Under the pieces are notes generated by a model that saw nothing but the letters and a program-made list of their open reading frames with translations, ran no database searches and was not told the origin of the DNA. Below are positions 8,764-21,281 of a DNA stretch of 64,000 bases, piece by piece. The stretch is from Polymorphobacter megasporae (lineage in GTDB: Bacteria > Pseudomonadota > Alphaproteobacteria > Sphingomonadales > Sphingomonadaceae), in contig NZ_CP081848.1 of assembly GCF_018982885.2 (NCBI RefSeq), positions 434,001-498,000 of the forward strand. The letters are read 5' to 3'. The stretch's first letter is position 1. Each line of letters opens with the position of its first letter. The position numbers and the translations under genes are program-made.

Positions 8764-9735
8764 ATGACCGTCGAGTTTCAACGCAGTACGGCAGGCATAA
8801 CGAAGTCCGCGCAACGCATAGGCCTTGTCATCGCCAGAAGGCTAGCTCGCGTGGTAGGCTTCGGCCTCGATCACCAAAGCGCCTGGATGCCGCAGTCGAT
8901 CCAACTACTGCGCTTCGCCTACGCCGCAGTCGCAGCCGTCTTCTGCGCCGCTTCTCTCATCGCGATCACAACCTACCCGGTCCCCCTATGGACGCTCGTA
9001 GTCGTCGTCGTACTTTCGAGCGTTGTAGCCGGTGGCGTCGCTCTACTGATGCTTCATGCGGATAGCTTCTTCTTTGAACCGTTGGTCATCCTACTGCCCG
9101 GCTTGACTGTCGGTCGCCTACTTTCGACGACTTGGCTTATCCCAGCGGGACAGCCCGCACCCAGGCTGAGTGTGCTGATATTGGGCGAAACCGGCCCAGG
9201 AGTTCCTCTCTTCGAGCCGCTCACCGTCGTCCTCGTGGCCGTCGCACTGATCTACGTTTTGGCACAGGCACACCGTTCGATCACCAAAGGTTGCGAGGGC
9301 ACATGTTTCAGTTCGAGCGACTGGTTGACTGCAACGCTGCGTACCTACGTAGGGTTGATGTTCATATCCCACTTCACAGGGCATGTCCTTGCAGGACCGA
9401 TTCCGTTCGACGCCTTTGTCGGATATTTCGGCAAGGTCGGGATGCCACTGCCAGAGGCGTCGGTCGTGCTAGCCGGTTTAGTAGAGATCACGGTTTGCGT
9501 CGGCCTCGCATTCGGCCTGTTAACCCGCATAGTGGCGATCCTTGGCACCTTCTATCTTCTATTCACAGTATGGATCGGCGGACATTTCAGTATAGGATAC
9601 AGCTGGGCCCTGCCGGAAGGCGGCTGGGAGTTTCCGGTACTTTGGGCCTTCCTCGTCGCGCTGTTCGGGATCTTCGGCGCTGGCCCAATATCCCTCGATG
9701 CAAGGCTCGCTCGGCGAAGCGCAACTACAACCTGA
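8764..9735 (+). CDS. DoxX-family integral membrane protein
   Basis: This 323-residue protein has a first half with several hydrophobic helices (for example FAYAAVAAVFCAASLIAI and LVVVVVLSSVVAGGVAL). Its C-terminal domain from about residue 200 matches the DoxX family: RTYVGLMFISHFTGHVLAG, then ASVVLAGLVEITVCVGLAFG, then GGHFSIGYSWALPEGGWEF. DoxX proteins are inner-membrane components linked to thiosulfate:quinone oxidoreductase, or of unknown redox function. The ATG at 8764 is preferred to a TTG two codons earlier. No partner oxidoreductase lies next to it. Confidence 0.75.
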   Translation: MTVEFQRSTAGITKSAQRIGLVIARRLARVVGFGLDHQSAWMPQSIQLLRFAYAAVAAVFCAASLIAITTYPVPLWTLVVVVVLSSVVAGGVALLMLHADSFFFEPLVILLPGLTVGRLLSTTWLIPAGQPAPRLSVLILGETGPGVPLFEPLTVVLVAVALIYVLAQAHRSITKGCEGTCFSSSDWLTATLRTYVGLMFISHFTGHVLAGPIPFDAFVGYFGKVGMPLPEASVVLAGLVEITVCVGLAFGLLTRIVAILGTFYLLFTVWIGGHFSIGYSWALPEGGWEFPVLWAFLVALFGIFGAGPISLDARLARRSATTT

Positions 9736-10142
9736 ACGACCCGTTCGTCGACTCTATTTTCAAGGGTCTCACCGACCCAACGCCAATCAGTGACAGCCGC
9801 GGAAAGACCAGTCACATCGATATGCCTTCTGCCGCCAATCGCGAACCCTGACCGACGCGGGCTAACCCCAAGAGGCCGCCGATGTAATCATCATTCCCTT
9901 TCGAGGGAGGTCGCAGCACTGGTTTATGAGCCTAGACGACACGGTCGGAATGCGAGACCTGAATAAAGGCTATGATGAAGTGCGACCATATCGCGCGATC
10001 GGCAATCGCCGACCGCAGATACGAAGGCGATAGCACCAACCTTCGACCAGAAAACGTTACAGCTTTGCAGAGCAGGGCGGCGTAGCCGAAGGTCGCGTCT
10101 TGATCGAAATCAATCACTCCAGATCGCTTGCATAGCAAAGAG
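9736..10142. other. Upstream region of the efflux operon, no gene seen
   Basis: The 400 bases before the efflux operon contain only short open frames without recognisable domains. Any promoter or operator of the operon should lie here. No local regulator gene is present. Confidence 0.5.
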
Positions 10143-11816
10143 ATGGTGATGCCGAACGTTCAAACTTCGCTGCTTCCTGCGTGGTCGGCCGCCGAGCGCC
10201 CCAGATTGCCGGGCTCGCCAGCGTTCCTTGATCATTGCGTCCCGGTCCGGCTAGCCTATGGGGCCGTCGCGATGCTGTGCGGCGTGACTGGCGGTCTTGG
10301 CAACGGTCTGATTGCCGTCAACATCACTTACGTCGAGGGCAACCTCGCGCTAACGCCGGTGCAGGGACAGTGGCTGATCGCCGCCTATCTGATGACCAAC
10401 GTCTCGTCGAACCTGATGCTGGTCAAGCTCCGGCAGCAATTCGGCATACGGCGGTTCGCGCTGTTGGCGCTCGGGCTCTATCTGACGTCCACATTGGTAC
10501 AGCTCGCCGCAACCAACTACGCGAGCGCGCTTGCTGTGCGCGCGGCGTCGGGGGTCGTCACGACACCGCTGATCACTATGGGCGTCTTCTACATGCTGCA
10601 AGCGGTAGGGCGTGCCCGAATGCATTACGGGTTTATCGTCGGCATATCATTTTCTCTATTCGCGGCACCGCTGGCGAATCTGCTATCCCCCAGTATCATC
10701 GACCTTAACCAAAGCCAGGCACTGGGGGAGATCGAGGTCGCTCTCTCGCTTTGCGCATTCGCCGCCGTGCTGGTTCTGCGCCTGCCCGCAACCATTCGGG
10801 TAAAAGCCTTCGAGCGCGGTGATATCTTCTTCTTCCTGACCGTTCCGCCCGCGCTCGCGCTGATCGTCGCGGCGGTTGAGCAAGGCACCCTGCAATGGTG
10901 GCTGGACGCACCCTGGATCGGCGTCGCGCTCGCTGTGGCAGTCGCGCTGCTCGCGACCGGAACAATGGTGGAATACTATCGCACCAAGCCGATCATCGAC
11001 TTGCGTTTTCTGTTCTCGCCACCGATCATTCGTTTTGCGCTCGGGGCGGTGATGCTGCGACTGCTGCTGTCAGAGCAGACCTATGGCTCTCTCGGGTTGC
11101 TGCGTGAGCTTGGGATGGGTCCGGACCAGCTCAGGTTGCTGTTCAGTGTTATCCTAGCAAGCTTCGTGGGCGGAACCGCGTTGGCGATGATAACCTACCG
11201 TCCGGGGTACGCACCGGCGATCGTCGTGGCTTCGGCGTTGGCCATCGCGGCGGGTAGTCTGCTCGACCATTTCTCGAGCAGCTTGACGCGCCCTGTAGAT
11301 ATGTACGTCAGCCAGGGCTTGATCGCCTTAGCGAGCGGACTCTTCGTCGGACCATTAATCGGCGACGCCTTCCCCAGCGTCATCCAGTCAAGCTACCGCA
11401 ATCTCGTCGCGCTCATAGTGGTCTTCGCGGCGAGCCAGTCGATGGGCGCGGCCGTTGGTGGCGCGATGCTGGGCACCTATCAGATTTTTCGCGAGCACGC
11501 GCACTCGGCTGGCATCGCTGCGGATGCGGATACCACGCTTCCTATCGTTCAGCAGCGGCTGGTTGCGCAGGGGCGGACTTATGCGCCGATCCTGCCCGAT
11601 CCTCGGCTCCGGAGTGCGGAGGGGATTAGTCTGCTTGCCCAAACCGCCGCGGTCGAAGCGAATGTACGCGCCTATAATGACGTGTTCGCGGCGATCGGGG
11701 TCGGGGCGATTCTGGTGGTGCTTATGAGCCTGCCGGCCGCGATCCGGAGCGTCCGTTACCCCCCCGCATCGCCCGTCCCCGTAATCGCCGACATCGTCCC
11801 GATCGGCGTCGACTGA
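10143..11816 (+). CDS. DHA2-family MFS multidrug transporter
   Basis: This 557-residue inner-membrane protein has about 14 hydrophobic segments, the size and layout of the EmrB/QacA DHA2 family. NITYVEGNLALTPVQGQWLI near residue 70 and the following helix fit the start of a DHA2 antiporter. It overlaps the adaptor gene by one base (TGATG), so the two are translationally coupled. Together with the adaptor and outer-membrane lipoprotein it forms a tripartite pump that would expel hydrophobic drugs or metabolites using the proton gradient. The drug range cannot be read from sequence. The start at 10143 is chosen, with a second in-frame ATG at 10149. Confidence 0.85.
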   Translation: MVMPNVQTSLLPAWSAAERPRLPGSPAFLDHCVPVRLAYGAVAMLCGVTGGLGNGLIAVNITYVEGNLALTPVQGQWLIAAYLMTNVSSNLMLVKLRQQFGIRRFALLALGLYLTSTLVQLAATNYASALAVRAASGVVTTPLITMGVFYMLQAVGRARMHYGFIVGISFSLFAAPLANLLSPSIIDLNQSQALGEIEVALSLCAFAAVLVLRLPATIRVKAFERGDIFFFLTVPPALALIVAAVEQGTLQWWLDAPWIGVALAVAVALLATGTMVEYYRTKPIIDLRFLFSPPIIRFALGAVMLRLLLSEQTYGSLGLLRELGMGPDQLRLLFSVILASFVGGTALAMITYRPGYAPAIVVASALAIAAGSLLDHFSSSLTRPVDMYVSQGLIALASGLFVGPLIGDAFPSVIQSSYRNLVALIVVFAASQSMGAAVGGAMLGTYQIFREHAHSAGIAADADTTLPIVQQRLVAQGRTYAPILPDPRLRSAEGISLLAQTAAVEANVRAYNDVFAAIGVGAILVVLMSLPAAIRSVRYPPASPVPVIADIVPIGVD

Positions 11817-13033
11817 TGGCTGCCCCGCCACTGCCGGCTTCCCCTGTTCTAGCGCAACCGGCGCGCGCGGTCGGGGCTGCGCCGCCGGAAGCGCAGGCGC
11901 TGGCTGCGCCTGCCGGGGCGCAACCGGCCCCCGCAGCAGCGGCGGCTCCCGATCCAGCCGCGATCCCCGCAAAGCTCAAGCGTCCGGGCCCGATTGCGCT
12001 TGTGGCCGGTCTGATCGGCGGGACCTCGGGAGTGCTGCTGCTGCTGTACGTATGGCAGCTCTGGCCGTTCACCACGCCCATCGTCACCACCATCGATAGT
12101 TATGTGCAGGGGCGCGTTACCGTAATGGAAGCCCAGGACAGCGGTTATATCGCGCAGGTCGTGATCGACGACTACCAATTCGTTGTCCGCGGCCAGCCGC
12201 TGTTCCGCATCGATGACCGCACATACCGGCAAAAGCTGGAGCAGGTTCGCGGCACGCTCGACGCGGTGATCGCCCAATTCGACAACTCCACGCAGACAAT
12301 CGCGATCGACCGCGCGCAATTATTCTCCGCGCGCGCTGATCTGGTAGCCACGCTGGCCGAGGAGGAACGGACCGCGATCGACTTGCGGCGCATCCTGGAG
12401 CTGGTGTCGCACGGCTCGCTGTCGGTCCGGCAGGGTGGCCAGGCCCGATCCGACGCGCATCTAGCATCAGCAAATGTCCTCAAATCGAAAGCCGCGATTC
12501 AAGTCGCGCAGGAAACGATCTCGGCGGCAATCGTCACACGCGCCGGCTTGGCGGCCCAGGTCGAGAGCAATCGCGCCTCCTTAGCCCAGGCGAAGATCGA
12601 TCTGTCGAACACCGTCCTGTATGCGCCCCGCGACGGTCAGATCGGTGAAGCCAGTGTTCGCCCTGGCCAGTATGTCACCGCCGGTACGCAGCTTATTTAC
12701 TTGGTCCCGAACGAGATATGGGTAATCGCCAACTATAAGGAAACTCAGACGCATCATATCCGCATTGGCCAACCCGCGACCGTGTCAGTCGATGCACTCG
12801 CGCACGCCCGGCTGACCGGCCGCGTCGAGGCGATCTCACCTGCGACGGGATCGGAGTTCAGTGTCCTCAAGCCGGACAATGCTACCGGCAATTTCACCAA
12901 GGTTGTGCAACGGCTACCGATCCGGATCGCCGTCGATCGAGATCAGCTGCTCGCGGCGCAGCTACGGCCGGGCATGTCGGTAACGACGCGGATCGACACC
13001 ACCGGAACGGTCGATCCCGCGGACAGGCAATGA
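11816..13033 (+). CDS. HlyD/EmrA-family periplasmic adaptor
   Basis: This 405-residue protein has an Ala/Pro-rich cytosolic N-terminus (residues 1-60), one membrane helix (about 62-82), and a biotinyl-lipoyl half-motif (SYVQGRVTVMEAQDSGYIAQV). Long coiled-coil helices follow (about 140-260), then the second lipoyl half and a beta-barrel (TVLYAPRDGQIGEASVRPGQ). This is the membrane-fusion protein linking an MFS pump to an outer-membrane channel. It overlaps the pump gene upstream and the lipoprotein gene downstream by 4 bases (ATGA). Its N-terminal extension is longer and more Ala/Pro-rich than in E. coli EmrA. Confidence 0.88.
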   Translation: MAAPPLPASPVLAQPARAVGAAPPEAQALAAPAGAQPAPAAAAAPDPAAIPAKLKRPGPIALVAGLIGGTSGVLLLLYVWQLWPFTTPIVTTIDSYVQGRVTVMEAQDSGYIAQVVIDDYQFVVRGQPLFRIDDRTYRQKLEQVRGTLDAVIAQFDNSTQTIAIDRAQLFSARADLVATLAEEERTAIDLRRILELVSHGSLSVRQGGQARSDAHLASANVLKSKAAIQVAQETISAAIVTRAGLAAQVESNRASLAQAKIDLSNTVLYAPRDGQIGEASVRPGQYVTAGTQLIYLVPNEIWVIANYKETQTHHIRIGQPATVSVDALAHARLTGRVEAISPATGSEFSVLKPDNATGNFTKVVQRLPIRIAVDRDQLLAAQLRPGMSVTTRIDTTGTVDPADRQ

Positions 13034-14406
13034 GACCGACCTTATCATTGCTGACGGCCATGCTGGCGGTGACGGCCTGCGCTCCGCGTATCCCGTCCCT
13101 TCCGGCCACAGCGGCGATAGCGCCCCCGCTCTCATGGCGCGACGGGTCCGCTGTCGACGGCGTTATCGATCCTCGCTGGTGGCGCTCCTTTGGTGATCCT
13201 GCTTTGGATACGCTGGTCGACACGGCGCTGACGCGCAATACCGACGTTCTGACCGCAGTCGCCGTCGTCGAGCAGTCGCGCGCCCAAATCCGACTCGCGC
13301 GCTCCGCGATGCTGCCCACGCTCGGCGGAAGCGCGAGCGCGATCCGCTCGGGAGGAACGCATGTTCCGACGACGACGGCGCTGGAAGCACCGCTCGCCGC
13401 CGCATGGGAGATCGACTTGTCCGGCCGTCTGCACGCGCTTACCCGCGCCGCGCGCTCGAACTACCATGCGTCGCAAGCTGATCGCGACGCGATTGCGCTC
13501 GCAGTCGCCTCGCAAGTCGCGCAAGTGTATATCGGCCTGCTATCATTGGATGCGCAGCTCGACATTACCCGCGCGACGCTCGTCTCGCAGGCCAGGTCGC
13601 TGCGATTGATCGAAGATCAGCTGCGGGTCGGATATGTTTCGCAGTTCGAGCTTACCCAGGCGCAGGCCGAGTATGAACTGGTAGCGCAACAGGGGCCGCT
13701 GATAGAACAGTCAGTGCGCGCTCAGGAAAATGCGCTCGCGTTACTAGTCGGTGACTTGCCACGCGCGATCGTCCGCGGGCGTACGTTCGATGCGCTGGCG
13801 CTGCCGGTCATTCCTGCGACGCTCCCCGCCGCGCTGCTTCGTCGACGTCCCGACATCGCCGTCGCCGAATACCGGCTTGCCGCCGCCAACGCCACCATCG
13901 CCGCGCGGCGCGCCGACTATCTGCCCCAACTAAACCTGTCCGCGCTGTTTGGCGTCGTCGCGAGTGGCCCGCGCAACTATAATCCGGTCACGATCTGGAG
14001 CGTCGGGGCAAGCCTGCTCGTGCCGCTGTTCGAGGGCGGTGCGCTCAGGGCCGGTTTCGACGTCGCAACCGCGTTGCGCGACCAGTCCGCATACCAGTAT
14101 CGCGGCGTGGTGCTGGCCGCGTTTGGTGAGGTCGAGACCGCATTTTCAAGCGCGACCACGCTTGCCGTCGAGCAAGACACAGCGCTCAGGCGGCTTGCAA
14201 TTCTGCGCCACTCACTCGTGCTCGCGCAGGAACGATACCGAGAAGGCTATTCGGCTTACATCGACCTGCTCGACGCCGAGCGTAGCCTCTACGCGACCCA
14301 GCTGTCCTCTACGACCACACGGCAGAACCAACTAGATACCGCGGTCGCCCTGTATGCGGCGCTCGGCGGAGGGTGGTCCTGTGCGACCATCCCGCCTAAA
14401 ATGTAG
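13030..14406 (+). CDS. NodT-family outer-membrane efflux lipoprotein
   Basis: This 458-residue protein starts with a lipoprotein signal ending in the lipobox LAVTAC, so Cys17 would be lipidated. The body has the duplicated outer-membrane-factor layout: WWRSFGDPALDTLVDTALTR near the start, LRVGYVSQFELTQAQAEYEL in repeat 1, LRRRPDIAVAEYRLAAANA in the middle and YREGYSAYIDLLDAERSLY in repeat 2. It is the trimeric exit duct of the tripartite pump encoded with the two preceding genes. Confidence 0.9.
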   Translation: MRPTLSLLTAMLAVTACAPRIPSLPATAAIAPPLSWRDGSAVDGVIDPRWWRSFGDPALDTLVDTALTRNTDVLTAVAVVEQSRAQIRLARSAMLPTLGGSASAIRSGGTHVPTTTALEAPLAAAWEIDLSGRLHALTRAARSNYHASQADRDAIALAVASQVAQVYIGLLSLDAQLDITRATLVSQARSLRLIEDQLRVGYVSQFELTQAQAEYELVAQQGPLIEQSVRAQENALALLVGDLPRAIVRGRTFDALALPVIPATLPAALLRRRPDIAVAEYRLAAANATIAARRADYLPQLNLSALFGVVASGPRNYNPVTIWSVGASLLVPLFEGGALRAGFDVATALRDQSAYQYRGVVLAAFGEVETAFSSATTLAVEQDTALRRLAILRHSLVLAQERYREGYSAYIDLLDAERSLYATQLSSTTTRQNQLDTAVALYAALGGGWSCATIPPKM

Positions 14407-15180
14407 ATAGGCATTAAACAGGCCCCCACCTGGGCACTGGCGAACGTCGATGATGAGCGACATCTGATGTTTATTGGCAGGTTAATCGCCACAAGAGACA
14501 AAAGTTTTGGTTCGACGGTCCCGGTAGTGAAAAGGACCCAGGTTTCCAGACTAGACGATTGTTCGGGACGGTCGGACCGAAGGCGCAGGACTTGAGTCGC
14601 CGGTTCAGACCAGCGAGCGCATCGGTGAACGATGGGGCTCGCGCGTGGTGCAGGATCCTATCTTCTTCGTGCCCAGCGGGAGATGCCCATGACGTTTCCC
14701 CATCCGACAGCTCCCGACCCTGGCCCATCGTCGACCGCTGGTTTGCCAAGCCGCGCAATCCCACTGCCTGCGAGAAACTTAATCATAATCCGGTCCATCC
14801 CGTCCAGGTCCGGGTCGGTCGAAAGCCGCCCTCCTGCGGCCTCGCTCGACAGTTTGAGCTTAAAGACGACCGAAGCCTGCGGACCACGCTGCTACGACGC
14901 CGGCGGAGGCGTGTTAGAACACACGCCACGCCATGGTCGACACGGAAGGGCGCGCACCAGGATCCATCGTCCGTAATGCAAGTGCTCAGGACCGCGACAG
15001 TGCGTGCCAAATCTCAAGCTCTTTCGTCGCCGCCACCCCTTCGGCACCCTCGCCCACGCCGACAGTACCTACAAGATCTCCCCGAATTATGATGCTTCGC
15101 TGAAAAACTATTCCTTCTGAGACGCCGGAATTAATCTTGATCAAGGTCGATCTTTAAAGAATGTAGTTTACACTCGTCTT
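14407..15180. other. No recognisable gene
   Basis: About 770 bases follow the efflux operon. Open frames exist on both strands (for example 14559-15092 plus and 14471-14764 minus) but none shows a recognisable domain or ribosome-binding site. A decayed gene is possible. Confidence 0.45.
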
Positions 15181-15597
15181 ATGACGCCCATCACAACACC
15201 CTTAGCAATGGCGCGCTGCAACCACCCGGCGCGGACTGGAGAAATTCGTGATCGACAGGCGCCGGCAGTCGATCGTGATCTGGTAATCTGCTGGCTGATC
15301 TACTATCAGGGTGAGCTTGAAAACTACGAAGCTGGACAATTATGCTCTTTGCCTCGGCTTAGCCAGTGGCAGGCGCGACAGCATCTGCAATCGCTGGCAC
15401 AGAGTCCCTTCATAGCGCCATCGGGACCACGCAGTGGAAGAGCTCGCAACGTTGCTGATCGCCTGTTGCACGTCGAGCTCGGCGCGATCTTGCACGGACG
15501 AGATAAACGCTCGGCTGGACCGAGTAGCAGTTCGTCGAAAAATAGTTATGATACCAATAGTATCTCGATAGCACAACATAAAGATAAACTACCGTGA
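15181..15597 (+). CDS. Hypothetical protein, 138 residues
   Basis: I do not recognise this protein. The middle part (about residues 30-85) is helix-rich with several Trp, Tyr and Leu residues, and the C-terminus is Ser-rich and low in complexity. The main reason to list it is its stop codon, which overlaps the GTG start of the next gene (GTGA), a typical coupled arrangement. It may equally be a chance frame. Confidence 0.3.
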   Translation: MTPITTPLAMARCNHPARTGEIRDRQAPAVDRDLVICWLIYYQGELENYEAGQLCSLPRLSQWQARQHLQSLAQSPFIAPSGPRSGRARNVADRLLHVELGAILHGRDKRSAGPSSSSSKNSYDTNSISIAQHKDKLP

Positions 15598-16166
15598 TCA
15601 GTTCTTCGCTTTATGCTGCAAAGACGTCCGTCCCAATCCCCGACGACGATCTCATTCGCGAGGTAATAGGACCGTCCTACAACGCGGCAACCACATTGAA
15701 TGTAGTAAAGATGATGGCCGGCACCGAGGATATGTTCGACGCGACGGTGGGCCTCGTAAAGGCGGTGTTCGCTGCTCAAGGAGTAGACCCCAGAATTAGG
15801 CAGATGATCATCCTACGTGCTGCCAACAAGCTCGATAGCCCTTATGAGTGGCAAGCTAATGTGCCGATGTCCTTGAATAATGGACTGTCCCAAATAGACT
15901 GCGATGCAGCTAGCGCTGATGGTTCGGTTACAGGGGTAAACGACGACTATGTTCTCGTGTGCAAGGCTACGGATGAATTGTGCGACAACGGCACCTTGAC
16001 GGATAGCACGTTGCAGTCGTTGCTCGAACGATTTGGTGCCGTCACCACACGTAAGCTTATCCTTATAATTGCTTGGTTCAATCTGCTTAGCCTGTTCCTG
16101 AACGGGTGTCGCGTGCCCCTAGAGACGACCGACAAAATTGGAAGCAAGAAATCACCATTGGAATAG
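15594..16166 (+). CDS. Carboxymuconolactone decarboxylase/AhpD-like protein
   Basis: This 190-residue protein has the helical pattern of the CMD family: AVFAAQGVDPRIRQMIILRA, then YEWQANVPMSLNNGLS, then VCKATDELCDNGTLTDSTL. Family members with a CxxC act as peroxidase partners. Here no CxxC is present, and the usual EWxxH histidine is Val (EWQANV), so classic AhpD chemistry is unlikely. The start is GTG. The next intact gene downstream is a lactonase-like enzyme, which fits ring-cleavage or lactone metabolism only loosely. Confidence 0.6.
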   Translation: MISSSLYAAKTSVPIPDDDLIREVIGPSYNAATTLNVVKMMAGTEDMFDATVGLVKAVFAAQGVDPRIRQMIILRAANKLDSPYEWQANVPMSLNNGLSQIDCDAASADGSVTGVNDDYVLVCKATDELCDNGTLTDSTLQSLLERFGAVTTRKLILIIAWFNLLSLFLNGCRVPLETTDKIGSKKSPLE

Positions 16167-16699
16167 CAGAGCTTTTCGACATTATTTGCCGGTACGGAAA
16201 TTTAACTGGTACTAGTCTTGTTAGCAGTGTGATCCATCAGAAGTTCATGATCATTGACATCCGTCTTTGCGCCGCCAAGTTCATCAGCTGAGCATGCACC
16301 ATGTGGCAATGGGCCAAGGGGCCAAACAATGAGGATGCACCTGGCCGTCAAGCAAGCTACGCGGCGGGAAGTTGCCGGCGGCTCAACCTATAACGTTTGG
16401 CGACAGACCCTAATTGGTGACGGGCCGTCGTATCCGGTACACTTCGCGCGCGCCGTATGCGTGCCTGATGCGAGCACGGTGTGGCACCCGCACCAGCGTA
16501 GCCCGGTTCGATCCGTCGCTCCAGGCGTCTTCCGCATCCGGAATGATCGTCGCCCGCGTCGAGCGCCGACGCCGGGCAGCGGCGTGACGATCGTTGCACA
16601 TGAGCGACGACAATCCGCGGATTAACGATGCGCCAACTCGGCACCGGTGCCGACTTTGCGGTACTGCATTCAACCTCCTCTTATTGAAGCAACATCGCT
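16167..16699 (+). other. Possible decayed cupin gene
   Basis: The plus frame around 16390-16500 reads NVWRQTLIGDG, then STVWHPHQ. This resembles the opening of small cupin proteins (substrate strand followed by WHxH). The rest of the barrel is not in one frame and no clear start exists. The assignment is weak; otherwise I see nothing in this stretch. Confidence 0.25.
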
Positions 16700-17668
16700 A
16701 TGACATTTGAAGACGACGCTGCTCCGCGCGGTCATCATGCCAAGATCGTTGGCGGAGGGCCATCCGAATGTCGTCATCTCGATCGGTCGAACGCAATTTC
16801 GCGTAATCGACGCCTAGGAGTGGACGGCCTGGGCCGGCACCTTGTGGCACTCCTCGCGGCGGCCCTGCTGCCGGCATCGTTGACAAGCGCCGCATCGGCT
16901 CCGACCGAAGTCCGGATCTATACGCTCGATTGCGGTCGGATAGATTTCACTGACATGGCAAACTTCGCCGACACCGGCGATCACGACGGAGAACATGGGG
17001 CGATGCCGGTGACATGCTTCCTGATCCGTCATGGTGCCGACTGGATGCTTTGGGATGCCGGCCTAGGCGACGAGATCGCAGCCAGCCCCGCCGGGCGCGA
17101 GATGGTCGGGCTACACTTCCGTGTTCCCGTCACGCTCGCCTCGCAGCTTGCGGAGCTAAACCTCAAGCCCGACGACATCCGCTATGTTGGCCTGTCGCAT
17201 CTTCACGCTGACCACAGCGGAAACGCAGCGCTGTTCCCGCATGCGATTTTCCTCGTCTCGCCCACCGAGCTCGCCTGGGCTAGCGGCACGCCGACGCCCA
17301 ATGGCGTACAGCGCGACCGGGTCACCGCGGTGCTCCGCAGCAAAATCGAACCCATCGCCGCCGAGAGGGACGTGTTCGGTGACGGCAGCGTCCGCATGAT
17401 AAGTACGCCTGGGCACACCGTCGGTCATCACTCGCTGATGGTGCATCTAATACGCACCGGCTGGGTGATCCTGACCGGCGACGTCGCCCATTTCGCGGTC
17501 AATTATCAGCGCGACCTGGTACCTCTTGGCAACGCCAACCGCGCCGACACAATAGCATCGATCGAAAGGGTCAAGGGGTTGGCAGCGCACTACGACGCCC
17601 GTGTCGTCGTTCAGCATGCCGCCGATGTCTTCACGGCGATGCCGCTGTTTCCTGCTTACCTGAACTGA
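16700..17668 (+). CDS. Exported metallo-beta-lactamase-fold lactonase-like protein
   Basis: This enzyme has up to 322 residues, with a hydrophobic export segment near residues 46-66 (VALLAAALLPASLTSAASA). The metal-site motif HLHADH is complete, followed by GHTVGHHS, GDVAHF and a late HAADVF. This is the layout of the N-acyl-homoserine-lactone lactonase (AiiA/AttM-like) group of the metallo-beta-lactamase fold. Periplasmic hydrolysis of a lactone, perhaps a quorum signal, is plausible, but the substrate is inferred. The first 45 residues are atypical for a signal peptide, so the true start is probably internal, perhaps a GTG near 16820. Confidence 0.72.
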   Translation: MTFEDDAAPRGHHAKIVGGGPSECRHLDRSNAISRNRRLGVDGLGRHLVALLAAALLPASLTSAASAPTEVRIYTLDCGRIDFTDMANFADTGDHDGEHGAMPVTCFLIRHGADWMLWDAGLGDEIAASPAGREMVGLHFRVPVTLASQLAELNLKPDDIRYVGLSHLHADHSGNAALFPHAIFLVSPTELAWASGTPTPNGVQRDRVTAVLRSKIEPIAAERDVFGDGSVRMISTPGHTVGHHSLMVHLIRTGWVILTGDVAHFAVNYQRDLVPLGNANRADTIASIERVKGLAAHYDARVVVQHAADVFTAMPLFPAYLN

Positions 17669-17699
17669 CCGCACATTACTCGGCCGGCACAATGGGCGT

Positions 17700-17796
17700 G
17701 TACACCCTAAGGAAAGGCTTCGCTCCGGAAATCGTCCTTCACAAGGAGCCATGGCTCGAAGCGCCGCGACTAAATCGTCTCTTTGCGCGAGAATTG
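17700..17796 (-). pseudogene. Ketopantoate reductase-like gene, 3' fragment beyond IS21
   Basis: On the minus strand the sequence left of the IS21 element reads AILAQRDDLVAALRAMAP. It continues directly from MTTKA encoded at the other side of the element once one copy of the 7-base target duplication is removed. This is the C-terminal end of the ApbA/PanE-like gene whose main part lies at 20432-21281. No stop codon is clear at the expected end. Confidence 0.6.
17790..17796. repeat. Left 7-bp target-site duplication of the IS21 element
   Basis: AGAATTG lies immediately outside the left inverted repeat and is repeated exactly at 20432-20438 outside the right end. This length fits IS21-family transposition and shows that the ends have not been rearranged since insertion. 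Confidence 0.85.
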
Positions 17797-17895
17797 TGTT
17801 GCGCGACGATCTGGGTGAGATAGCGCGACGATCAGGATGAGAACCGGTGACCGCGACGGTGGCACGATGTTCGGTGTGTCTGTCGCTGGCAAGGC

Positions 17896-20362
<2,467 letters not shown>

Positions 20363-20431
20363 TCACCCGCACCCCGGCAAGCCGTTCTCATCCTGATTGC
20401 CTCGCGTTCTCACCGTGATTGTCGCGCAGCA

Positions 20432-20438
20432 AGAATTG
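20432..20438. repeat. Right 7-bp target-site duplication of the IS21 element
   Basis: This is the second copy of AGAATTG (partner at 17790-17796), directly outside the right inverted repeat. Confidence 0.85.
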
Positions 20439-21281
20439 CTTTGGTCGTCATGGCCTGAACCAGTGCGACGCACTCTGCCCTACCTACTGCCAACAGTTCG
20501 CGAAACGATCGCACGCGAAACATCGAATCATGGACCAAAGCATAGCTGCCACGACTGCGATCGGGCTTCGGTATATGAGCTGCTTTGCATGCGGGTGGAT
20601 GGGGTGGCCCATAGCCTCGATTAATTTGAAGCTTTATCGTATTTCACGTGCCAGCAAGCAGGCATCATCCCAAGAAGCCCCACCGTCCCGCCGCACCAGC
20701 CACCGACACGCTCTCGAACGCACACATAGCGGTTTGTGGCAGCGCAGCCAGAGCCGCATATCGCGCTCGCGAACGGCGGGCAACGCCGCAGCGTTGAACA
20801 CGTCGACCCAGCGCTGATGACTCATCAGCGTCTTCTGTCCACCTGCACCATTCGGGCTTTTAGCCTAACGTCACTGTCGAGCGTGGCTTGGACTATGGCC
20901 ATGCCGAACGCTGCACGTTCGTCGCCGACGGCAGCACCCAGACGGCCAGAATCGAACGTATTGAACGTGGAGTGTATGCTACTGGCGGGGCTGTGCACGA
21001 GTGCCGGCAGCACCGCGTCGACTAGTTACGTCAGGACGGTTACGATCACAAGATCGTACAGCATCGTCTCATCGAGCGCGTCCACCACTTGGACATGTGC
21101 GCGCTGGCCTCCGTTTTCGATAATCGCACCATCTCTTGGAACTTGCACCAGCTAGGAGGAGCCCGGGCGCGCGACCACAGTAATCGTGACCCCCGGTGCG
21201 GGCCAGCTGAAAGGCGAAGGTGCTTCCGATGTTACCGGCACCGACGACCGCGATCCGGAGCGGCGAAATGGGCACGCTCAT
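20432..21281 (-). pseudogene. Ketopantoate reductase-like (ApbA/PanE) pseudogene, 5' part
   Basis: The start reads MSVPISPLRIAVVGAGNIGS, a clean Rossmann NADP site, followed by TFAFQLARTGGHD. After a frameshift it continues TVVARPGSS-stop and QVVDALDETMLYDLVIVTVL-stop. Further frames give TLMSHQRWVDVFNAAALPAV, DMRLWLRCHKPLCV and SPIAVVAAMLWSMI. At least two nonsense codons and several frameshifts are present. The gene is then interrupted by the IS21 element near its 3' end. It was probably already dead before the insertion, since most damage is far from the element. Confidence 0.75.
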
